Shown here piece by piece: positions 32,401 through 38,457 of a stretch of DNA of 64,000 nt (its first letter is position 1; each line of letters starts with the position of its first letter). Location: assembly GCA_016793095.1 (NCBI GenBank), contig JAEUJQ010000064.1, positions 1-64,000 of the forward strand, read 5' to 3'. This DNA comes from Myxococcaceae bacterium. Lineage in GTDB: Bacteria; Myxococcota; Myxococcia; Myxococcales; Myxococcaceae. A model generated the notes under the pieces. The model was not told the origin of the DNA. It saw only the letters and a program-made list of their open reading frames with translations, and made no database searches. The position numbers and the translations under genes were made by a program.

Positions 32401-32441
32401 GCGGTGCACAGTGCAGCGGTGACGAGTGATCGAATGGTCAT
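26397..32441 (-). CDS. pilY1: very large PilY1-like pilus tip protein
   Basis: 2014 residues with signal peptide (MTIRSLVTAALCTAALAAA). A von Willebrand A start follows at once: RVMVILDTSKSM (MIDAS DxSxS, about residue 31). The matching later strand, YFIVLATDGLEN, comes only near residue 1190, so the domain is interrupted by more than 1100 residues. The insert is rich in Thr/Pro/Cys and has a Tyr-rich, Cys-spaced part near residues 777-885. The C-terminal 700 residues read as a PilY1 propeller (VVGKSPYDRDYG, YVINAATGNTIRLFKKFD, FVGTGDIRDPQSP). PilY1 proteins sit at the tip of type IVa pili, act in adhesion and help prime assembly. It is first in a six-gene operon with four minor pilins. Confidence 0.85.
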   Translation of the reverse strand: MTIRSLVTAALCTAALAAAEPAKPRVMVILDTSKSMLEPTNADTPLTLLNDPGGDWDPDSSPICQNKFCTAKKVIDTVIPPFTTEARIGLTTYYQFLLKADRLPDYSMNCFYDVLAPAGQRRTFTSPYDLTGSGSSPAGVCAQSTCDANGICTKTPDAMCPPGSRAVNFPDGQTGTGARLNGTCDLPTGYVTPTTIPNATIPSCSAAPDGGVQARCYELTKTNVAAGIPVQCQVFGPTPALPANDPGGTCAAGRYTDVSSQQVFSGLRLFVDPAATSCVGAHQLARTSGMSPNITVIDATTMAANPPHASFTSAPPTTAGTTPGQWQNTSMPAGLNCGTGARTCRFYLAETSATPTKPASTARVWWGFFTDAQTPPGTTVSTPATVPAYPFSSSTANIPYQADFFRSDVGSATRPTTTNQTACVMTGPYPGLLSALGINNARGQLDAASSPFRRTGGEANETPGRTGSDFNCSTWPCWVTLRSSTPSTTWNPGSTIYDISRLASLPAGSQITPPATAVTPTATNNYTLRKTDGNDTCPAIGTTSAATVGPAGTSWTGLTPSQCDTLGPCNFGAPAAAFQTAGPADCPTVQRFTNTHPGNCAWNNKTYGAATSFANDSMSNPYRMRVTVPVGDSCPAGTFPVTTVLNMTVAGVSRAAVTNIPSALVSGASPATLTYLPPDPAGTPEQSPWQVTSTVPVGYSDPPLFAENRGGTTAMGAPAAGADQYPAGWPACTGGATVSSTSLPAASRATLCNDGGNTTCTLVTVGWKVVGNNCGAEQTKPCYQCEYQPRRFRWERPTKVCTYSAIRYEYTVNQQRRTCTYSRPEWATQYPTTVYACEYEVGARRYSFSEPPSAYCEYFAVRSTIDSPRTQYTYEYLTKGSELIGRGYKPIPANYCATPWTSANAFGTACPATISSCTGVTDITPAATGAAPFGTCRLKWGGPNTAAMSTDWRNFASRNLRDNGSANFWVGGTDFAFAAVDSAHRACETGVGLPDPNTFRDQTANPRGFCNETGTGPERHRLLISDYYDPDVLTNANSEASYTSTVFSGPLWTVSWNNSERKAQGFSAHADAGVDSASGLPMHGPNPASRTTFVPIPDDSVYNSNTQRDAIKFAMRKCIKPGALLPDGGFVAEPGPDGQLDGGACVSDQLVRPFGPGGDVTPLYGSLHSTYEYLSRRWATDGVDEKQCREYFIVLATDGLENTPARNGFVNPPNADGSRGFTIGGTDKDTSVQGLVASFRNTAPGIKTRPDVRTFVIAMGSGAAGSPLLNNVAASGGTTQAFNATNLAELQTALQTVFTTITQGVFSRSRPALGTDGQRLYAAQFVRPAGVYPDGGFSGPDWQGLLSAYRVDPTDGTFGLAWEHSAKLNHPSHPGRTMRVALRDIGWNKVVGNFDTANGLLLDYINNDPDYPGGLPASDVVTFLRNNGENYLGSPGVRQSKVGPIAHSAPVVVGKSPYDRDYGGATASEKSAYETFQNSTADGGRPMRVLFEANDGMLHSVVERSTLPACVTPGEADPSCPNGQEAWALVPGTLKMPYKPSAGGFPKLVESLYQLKSGGWAAALLDNTPSIADICDTGSGNANNCTASEWKTIAIVSQRSGGRGMAAFDITNPSVPTTSRFLWDFEDGDLGLTYSVPAVGRVKDGSDEKFVAIFGAGVDDPETGYLNGRAVYVINAATGNTIRLFKKFDKGSPSSENDIDTEIVARPALHRRPVSPYISSAFVPAGESIYAMRFQKPDGTLQTDDGKWKPDELFDPRSNQNDDKATCALSPPCASVVVRRVVETAPGNPTAMPTPIPPTYGLVDGPTLPLGSAPPILVRPRLAPVLVASGTQTDLFVGTGDIRDPQSPAAPFRNGNYFYAIHDFNTQSRKDNLPPGKNDGRPLWIAQFPKIGGGMVPEQYEQVVSEPAIVSGCVVVATYTTPAASASCSMEGDTTLYGFRPLDGELQPCLTYLAPSPYAGQTTSVLKMTGVGIPSDMVVINDTAYFSTSKEGLARAPLKVPPQPGAVRSYRRIK

Positions 32442-32568
32442 GGGGCCCTCGGGTGCTGACTCCTGCGCAAGTTTCGTACCGTTTCACGCCGTTGCGATGG
32501 CGACGGGTTGGGCTGCTGGGAAAAAGTTTGCGATCTGAACACCGCAACTCTTTCAAGGTAGGTGCAGG

Positions 32569-33018
32569 TCACTCGCTGTACTGAAGCGTAGGCCTCTCGA
32601 AGTAGAGCCGGGCGTCGAGCTCGTATTCGCTGTTCTCGGGGAACTTCGCCTTGACGCCGTCATCGGTGGGCCTTCGCGAGTAGCCTTCGAAGACGCTCGC
32701 CACACATCCAAGGCGCTCCTGGGTCCACGCATTCTGGGTGAGGCGTACCTTCGACAGGTGCAGGGTGGCGTCGGTCACTGAGACCACCACCGTGACGTCC
32801 GCTTCCTGTCCTCCCAGGTCGGTGCCGCACTTCGCGACCGCCTGCTTCGTCTCCTGGCGCATCACCTGGAACGCGTAGTCCATCACGAGCCGGTCCAGCA
32901 CCTCGGAGCTCACCGAGGCCTCGGCCGGGCGGGCGGGCTTCACGCTGAAGAGGACTCCACCCACTGCGATGGCGGCCAGCAGGACAGCGACGATTCCCAC
33001 GTTTCGGAAGGAGGACAT
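32569..33018 (-). CDS. small membrane-anchored periplasmic protein, AgmX/PglI C-terminal-like
   Basis: 149 residues from ATG 33018 (MSSFRNVGIVAVLLAAIAVG); a longer start at 33075 adds 19 residues before the membrane helix. One N-terminal membrane segment anchors a short domain with two cysteines (AKCGTDLGG, RLGCVASVFEGYSRRP). The segment around LGCVASVFEGYSRRP recalls the AgmX/PglI C-terminal domain of myxobacterial proteins, in which a 'CV...F..P' motif precedes the final strand. Function unknown. Confidence 0.6.
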   Translation of the reverse strand: MSSFRNVGIVAVLLAAIAVGGVLFSVKPARPAEASVSSEVLDRLVMDYAFQVMRQETKQAVAKCGTDLGGQEADVTVVVSVTDATLHLSKVRLTQNAWTQERLGCVASVFEGYSRRPTDDGVKAKFPENSEYELDARLYFERPTLQYSE

Positions 33019-33105
33019 GGCTCGGTCGGGAGCGAAGACTATGCCAGCCCCGGGACTGATCAACGAACCGGACACTTCCCTACACGGCGAGAAGAACGCT
33101 CGAAG

Positions 33106-33960
33106 TCACTTCGCGGCGCCCTTGAGCTCGTAGAGCTGCTTCTTCTCCTGGTCCACCGCGACGCGCAACCCGACGAGGTCCACGCGCACCAGACGCCCGG
33201 CTCCCCAGTCCTCGGTGCCGCCGCCGATGGTGAGCGTCTCGCCGGCGGCCTTCTCGGTCACCTTCGCCACCTTGCGCAGCTTCTTGTCCACCTCGCCCTT
33301 GCCGAGGGTGAAGACGACGCGCGCGGTGAGCCCCAGCGCGTTGTTCTGGGTGAACTCCTTCGCCTCGCTCATCGACTTGATGGGCAGCGTGAAGGCCACC
33401 GGCGGCGCGAGCCACATGTTCTGCACGAACTCGGAGCCCTCTTTCGCGGCCGAGGCGTTGGGCGGCATCGCCTTCGCGTCGGTCCAGGCGAGCGCGACGC
33501 GCCCGGCGGAGTCGGTGCAGTCCACCGTGCCCAGCACCTCGATGGGCAGGACACCAGCGGCGGCGTCGTGTGGCTTGAGCGTCACCTGGTGCGGCGCGCG
33601 CAGGCGGAACATGAAGCGCTTGCCCTCGAGCGACTTCGCGACCTCGGCGCGCCGGGCGGCGTTCGCCTTCTTCTCTTCTGGCGTGGCGCCGGGCGCCTCA
33701 CCGGGAATGAGCGCCCACAAGCCCTCGGGGCAGGGGCCGTCGGGCACCAGCCGCTCGCTCGAGATGTCGTCGTACGGCGCGTCGAGCTTCACCACCTCAA
33801 CGGGCGCGACGAGCTTGTCCTCCTTCTTCGCGGCCTTCTCGGCTTCCTGCTTCTCCTTGAGCTGGGCCAGCTGCTTCTCGGCGCGCTTCGCCCGGTCCTC
33901 CGGGCACCCGCAGAGCACCACCGCCACCACGCTCACCGCCAGGAGTCTCAGGGTCGTCAT
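33106..33960 (-). CDS. lipoprotein with N-terminal coiled coil, unknown function
   Basis: 284 residues from ATG 33960, which gives the signal MTTLRLLAVSVVAVVLCGC. A charged coiled coil (AEKQLAQLKEKQEAEKAAKK) lies directly after the lipid site. The rest is beta-rich (FMFRLRAPHQVTLKPHDAA) and ends with WGAGRLVRVDLVGLRVAVDQ and KKQLYELKG. The last 37 codons exist as a duplicate fragment at 20531-20646. No family recognised. The layout, a tether plus a globular domain, is common for envelope proteins. Confidence 0.7.
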   Translation of the reverse strand: MTTLRLLAVSVVAVVLCGCPEDRAKRAEKQLAQLKEKQEAEKAAKKEDKLVAPVEVVKLDAPYDDISSERLVPDGPCPEGLWALIPGEAPGATPEEKKANAARRAEVAKSLEGKRFMFRLRAPHQVTLKPHDAAAGVLPIEVLGTVDCTDSAGRVALAWTDAKAMPPNASAAKEGSEFVQNMWLAPPVAFTLPIKSMSEAKEFTQNNALGLTARVVFTLGKGEVDKKLRKVAKVTEKAAGETLTIGGGTEDWGAGRLVRVDLVGLRVAVDQEKKQLYELKGAAK

Positions 33961-34190
33961 GACGAGCGCACCGTACACCTGCGCGTGCCCTCACCCAACG
34001 ACTCCGGCGTCTTCCGAGACGCTGCGAAGAAACGCGCACACGGCGATCACGCCTTCACAGTCCGCACGAAACCGCAGCCAGCCCAGTCACTATCACCCAT
34101 CGAGATGAGGGTGGTCCGGCGATAGCCGCATCGAAGCGGCTGAAATGACGTCGAGAGTCCCATCAACACCCACACGGGCGTCATTCTTCC

Positions 34191-35498
34191 ATGGCCATCT
34201 CTCCGACCCGACTCAGCGGCGCCGCGCGTTCCACCCAGCTCGACCAGGACTGGACGACCGCGATGAAGGACCCCAGCCGGAAGATTCCGCTCGCGGTCAC
34301 CGACGCTCTCAAGGCGAAGGACCCCGAGGCCCACGCGCTGCTCTCGCAGCTCACGCCTGATCAGCTCACCGCGCTCAAGGCGGCCGACAAGGACAAGTCG
34401 GGCAGCCTCTCGCTCTCGGAGGTGAAGGGCTTCCTCCTCAAGAACGGCCAGCTGCAGAGCGGCGGCAAGTTCGACACCTTCACCGAGGCGCTCAACGTGC
34501 TCTTCAGCAAGGCGGCCGGGAAGACCGTCGACGTTCGCTCGCCGAACTCGAGCGTGCTGTACCTGCAGATGAACAACAACAAGACGAACCGCGCGAACCA
34601 GAACGCCGAGAAGAACGGCCTGAGCGCGCTCGTCGCGAAGGACCCCGACAAGCCGGAGCTCACGGGCCTCGACATCACCCCCGAGTTCAACAAGGGCCGC
34701 GCGGAAGCGCAGAAGGCGTTCCGCGACGGCATGCAGAGCTACCTCGACAACCTCGTGAAGACCGGCGGCTCGATGACGGGCCTCGTCATCTCGGGCCACA
34801 GCAACGGCACGCAGATGCTGCACGAGCGGCCCGACCACCTCTACGACGCCAACCTCGACATCCGCGCCGAGCTCAAGCGCTTCCGCGACATGGAGAACCC
34901 GCCGGGCAGCGGCAAGTTCCCCTACAAGGAGCTGTTCGACAAGACCGAGAAGGTCGGGCTGCTCGCCTGTTTCCAGGGCGGCGCGCTGCAGCAGTGGCGC
35001 GAGCTCTTCCCCAACGCGGTGCTCGCCGGGACCGAGAACTTCTCGCCTGACGCGGGCAGCGCGGCGTCTCCGGCCATCTACGGCGCGGCGCAGGCGGCGC
35101 GGCAGTACTACGAGGACGGTGGCGACTTCTCGAAGGCCGAGAAGGTGGGCCGCGGGGCAGCGGGCGCCAACAGTGACGGCCTGCAGACGCGGCGTGGCCT
35201 GAAGCTCTCGGTCCCCTCGAGCCCCGCGGAGACGCTGAAGGCGGCGCAGGCGGACTTTGACAAAGCGAAGACCGCGTACACGAAGATCGCCGCCGAGGTC
35301 GCCACCATCATGCGTGAGGGCCGGGGCTCGCGGACCTCGGCGCAGCTGCGCGACCTGTACCAGACGGCGAAGTCCTACGAGAACGCAGCGGCCTCACTCA
35401 AGGCGGCGGGTGGAACGCCGATGGACGCCGGGAAGCCAATCGACCTCGCGCAGACGAGGAAAGTCAGCGACGAGCTGTTCCGCCTCCGCTTCGAGTGA
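34191..35498 (+). CDS. EF-hand plus caspase-like (clan CD) cysteine peptidase-like protein
   Basis: 435 residues, no signal peptide. A canonical EF-hand loop DKDKSGSLSLSE is at 66-77, with acidic or oxygen ligands at positions 1, 3, 5 and 12. The middle part shows the two catalytic motifs of clan CD peptidases (caspases, clostripain, CHAT): MTGLVISGHSNGTQ with His203 after a hydrophobic strand, and KVGLLACFQGGALQQW with Cys260. The C-terminal 100 residues are a helical coiled coil (TLKAAQADFDKAKTAYTKIA). The combination suggests a calcium-tuned peptidase or peptidase-like effector. Neighbours give no clue. The substrate and even activity are unproven. Confidence 0.6.
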   Translation: MAISPTRLSGAARSTQLDQDWTTAMKDPSRKIPLAVTDALKAKDPEAHALLSQLTPDQLTALKAADKDKSGSLSLSEVKGFLLKNGQLQSGGKFDTFTEALNVLFSKAAGKTVDVRSPNSSVLYLQMNNNKTNRANQNAEKNGLSALVAKDPDKPELTGLDITPEFNKGRAEAQKAFRDGMQSYLDNLVKTGGSMTGLVISGHSNGTQMLHERPDHLYDANLDIRAELKRFRDMENPPGSGKFPYKELFDKTEKVGLLACFQGGALQQWRELFPNAVLAGTENFSPDAGSAASPAIYGAAQAARQYYEDGGDFSKAEKVGRGAAGANSDGLQTRRGLKLSVPSSPAETLKAAQADFDKAKTAYTKIAAEVATIMREGRGSRTSAQLRDLYQTAKSYENAAASLKAAGGTPMDAGKPIDLAQTRKVSDELFRLRFE

Positions 35499-35540
35499 TC
35501 ATCCGGCAGACCCTGACGAGGCCGCACCGCGCCCTCAGGC

Positions 35541-38153
35541 TCAGTACTGGTGGTCCTGGGCAAGGAAGCCCGACTGGCCGGGAGTGCCAGGCGACGCACC
35601 CGGCCCGCCCACCATTCCGAGGTTGAGGGTGAAGCCGCTCATCACGTTGACGGTGGAGGCGGCGTCACGCAGCAGCGCGATTGACGGACCACCCGAGCCG
35701 CCACCGCCGTGCCCACCGGGGCCTCCGTTCCCACCGCGCCCGCCCAGTCCGCCGCGTCCACCGGTGTACTGGGACGTCCCGGTGTAGAGCGACGAGCCGC
35801 CTGCCCCACCTCTGCCACCGAGCGCGCCGCGGCCGCCAGCCCCACCGGCGCCACCGTTGCCCGAGCGGATGGTCGTCTGGCGCCCGAAGACCTGAGAGTT
35901 GGCGACCGAGAGGCCGAAGGAGCCGCCGCCGCTGCGGCCCGGTTGGCCGCCCGTGCCGGCGCACCCTCCGCCGCCGCCCGCGCCGCCGACGCTGCCCCAG
36001 GTCCAGCACCGGCAGGCGTTGATGCCGAGAATCGTCACGTACTGGCAGCCACCGCCGCCGCCGCCACCGCCACCGCCGCCGTTCCCGTGCCCGCCAGTCA
36101 ACCCCGCGCCAGCGGAGCTCGGCGTGTACAGGCCGCTCCCAAACGTGCCCAACTGCCCGGCTGCGCCACCGTTGGTGCCGATGCCGCCGTCGGCGCCGTT
36201 CGCCCCGTTCATGGCTGCCGTCGAGGAGTTCCCCGCCTCGCTCGCACCACCGACGCCGCCAGCACTGCCGACGGACCCGATTCCACCCGTGCCCGGTGCG
36301 GTCGGCCCCGGCGTCTCGTCGCCGTAGTAGCCCGAACGACCGCCAGCTCCACCGGTCCGGAAGCACCCGCTGGTGCCGCCTTGAGACGCAGCCGGCCGCG
36401 GGTTCGTCTGTCCGCAGAAGTAGGGCACCACGTTCGAGTCGTTGAGCAGCCCGGCTACACCATCGTCACCGTCACCGGCTGCCGCGCCAACCGTGCCGTC
36501 TCCGCCAGAGGCCCCCGCCGACGCGTTCCCCGAGAAGATGCTCAACAGCTCGAGGCGCACCTGCTGCGAGTTCACCACCCGGGCGCCGTAGGCTGAGAGC
36601 CCCCTCCCCAACGCGTCCTGACCCGTCGGGTTGTCGCCGCGAATCGTCATGAACTGCACCAGCACGCCTGCGTCAGCGGCCCCGGCGTCGGCGACCAGCA
36701 GCGCGGGGTTTCCTCCGATGACCGCCGTGGAGGTGGACGAGGTCCGGAGCCAACGGTTCGTCGACGGCAGGTAGCCGCCCGCCACGTTGACGCCCCGCAC
36801 GTTCGAGAGGACGAGCGGACCTGCGTAGGTGCCTCCGGACACGTAGACGTCGCGCTTGTTCTGCGCGACGGCCTTCCGCACACCCTCGGCGATGGAGAAC
36901 ACCGGGTCCTCCCGGGTGCCCGGGTTCGTGTCGTCGCCCGTGAGCGAGACGAAGACGCCGTTGGTCAGCTCGCCGTCCATCCCGTCGCAGTTCGCGTCCG
37001 TGAAGGCCACGTCGGGCAGGTCGGTGGCGCTGGTGAAGGTGCACGCGTACTCGCAGCCGTTGGCCGGGTCGGTGTCGAGGTCGAAGAAGCCGGTGTTGCA
37101 GGTGAAGGCGCACTGGCCGCCGTTGCACGACGAGGTCGCGTTGGCGGCGACGCAGCGACGGCCGCACATGCCACAGTGGTTCACGCTCTGCTGCACGTTC
37201 TCTTCGCAGCCGTCGGTGAGGCGCCCGTTGCAGTCGTCGAAGGGCGCGGTGCACTGGCCGATCTCACACTGGCCAGCGAGGCAGCGCGGCGTGGCGTTGG
37301 GCACCATGCACACGTTGCCGCAACGGCCGCAGTTGGTGACGTCGTTCTGCAGGCTGATGCCGTTGTCGGGCGTGCCGTCGCAGTCGTCGTCGAGGCCGTT
37401 GCAGACCTCGACGCCAGCGTCTCCCGGCGTGCAGACGAACGTGCCGCCGTCGGCGCAGGTCGGCACGGTGCGCTGACACTGGCCGAGGCCGCAGGTGACG
37501 GTGGGCAGGTCTTCGTCGGTGCGGCCGTCGCAGTCGTCGTCCACGCCGTTGCAGGTCTCTGCGGCCGGCGTCGAGGCGGTGCACGCGCTGTAGCCCGTGA
37601 CGCCGTCACAGGTGCGCGCGCCGGTGCAGGTGCCGAAGGCGTTCTGGTTCATGCACGAGACCATCTGGCCCTGGCTGGCAGCCGTGCAGTCACAGGAGCC
37701 CGACGCCGGGGTGCACTGCTGCGCCTTCGGCCGCGTGTCGGTGCCGACGCCATTGAGGCAGCGGTACGAGGTGGGGCACGTCTGGTCGAACGCGCAGTCG
37801 CGACCGCACACCCCCTGCCCGTTCACGACGATGCACTTGTCCGCCGGGTACGGACAGTCGCTGTCGAGCAGGCACGCCTGGCAGAGACCGCCCCGGTCCG
37901 GTGCGCACGAGTAGCGGAGGGGCGTGAGCTGCGTGCACACCTCCATGGCCCGGCAGCCGTCCGCGCACTTCCGGCGGCAGACGGGCTGCGAACCGGGAAT
38001 GCCGTCACACAGTCCGGTGGCGCACTCCTCGTCGCGCGCGCACGCTTCGCCCTCCTGCTTCAGCGTCATCATCGCCGGTGGCTCGCGCGTGCAGGTGCAG
38101 CCCGCGAGCGAGAGGAACAACGCGAAGAAGACGAATGAGGTACGGCTGAACAT
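35541..38153 (-). CDS. MopE-like Cys/Gly-rich surface lipoprotein
   Basis: 870 residues from ATG 38153 with lipobox (LFLSLAGC). A Cys-rich front part follows, with MopE-type repeats (ETCNGVDDDCDGRTDED, EVCNGLDDDCDGTPDN), which may bind calcium. Further CGRCGNVC and CGMCGRRC modules lie near residues 260-320. Around residue 390 a DUF1565-like parallel beta-helix begins (VFVSLTGDDTNPGTREDPVF). The last 350 residues are extremely Gly-rich, including a run of 12 glycines, and carry a few Tyr and Cys. It is probably exposed on the outer membrane. Related proteins in methanotrophs bind copper, but that role cannot be assumed here. Confidence 0.75.
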   Translation of the reverse strand: MFSRTSFVFFALFLSLAGCTCTREPPAMMTLKQEGEACARDEECATGLCDGIPGSQPVCRRKCADGCRAMEVCTQLTPLRYSCAPDRGGLCQACLLDSDCPYPADKCIVVNGQGVCGRDCAFDQTCPTSYRCLNGVGTDTRPKAQQCTPASGSCDCTAASQGQMVSCMNQNAFGTCTGARTCDGVTGYSACTASTPAAETCNGVDDDCDGRTDEDLPTVTCGLGQCQRTVPTCADGGTFVCTPGDAGVEVCNGLDDDCDGTPDNGISLQNDVTNCGRCGNVCMVPNATPRCLAGQCEIGQCTAPFDDCNGRLTDGCEENVQQSVNHCGMCGRRCVAANATSSCNGGQCAFTCNTGFFDLDTDPANGCEYACTFTSATDLPDVAFTDANCDGMDGELTNGVFVSLTGDDTNPGTREDPVFSIAEGVRKAVAQNKRDVYVSGGTYAGPLVLSNVRGVNVAGGYLPSTNRWLRTSSTSTAVIGGNPALLVADAGAADAGVLVQFMTIRGDNPTGQDALGRGLSAYGARVVNSQQVRLELLSIFSGNASAGASGGDGTVGAAAGDGDDGVAGLLNDSNVVPYFCGQTNPRPAASQGGTSGCFRTGGAGGRSGYYGDETPGPTAPGTGGIGSVGSAGGVGGASEAGNSSTAAMNGANGADGGIGTNGGAAGQLGTFGSGLYTPSSAGAGLTGGHGNGGGGGGGGGGGCQYVTILGINACRCWTWGSVGGAGGGGGCAGTGGQPGRSGGGSFGLSVANSQVFGRQTTIRSGNGGAGGAGGRGALGGRGGAGGSSLYTGTSQYTGGRGGLGGRGGNGGPGGHGGGGSGGPSIALLRDAASTVNVMSGFTLNLGMVGGPGASPGTPGQSGFLAQDHQY

Positions 38154-38457
38154 GTCGCGGACTCCTCGAGGCCTGATCAGCTGGAAGCGTGCTCCACCGA
38201 CGGGCGCGCGGCCATCGCACATTTCCCTGCAGCGCTCCAATGGCTGAAGGAGAAACCAGAGCGAGCGCTCTGGAAGCTCCTGACCCGCCAAGACGCGAAG
38301 CCGACGCCGCGAAGGACAGCGCTGCTGGTGTTCGACTGAACGGCGACCAGGAAGAGCGTGGACGCTCGTCTGGTCAGGTTGGGCGCGCTCGCATGGCGCA
38401 ACACAAAACGGGTGCTGACGAGGCCGATACGGCCCGCCAGCTGGTTCACCGTGGAGG
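38154..38457. other. upstream region of the MopE-like gene, no gene seen
   Basis: About 300 bases between two minus-strand genes. A 90-residue frame on the minus strand has no good start signal or recognisable sequence. I read this stretch as a leader or promoter region; no clear -35/-10 pair or palindrome stands out. Confidence 0.5.

Noticed and set aside
32442-32568. possible sigma-54 type promoter upstream of pilY1 on the minus strand
   Set aside because: A CTGCACCTACCTTGAAA stretch recalls the -24/-12 pattern but lacks the GG and GC dinucleotides at the right distance.
38177-38449. 90-residue minus-strand ORF between two surface-protein genes
   Set aside because: No ribosome binding site and sequence composition like a non-coding shadow.
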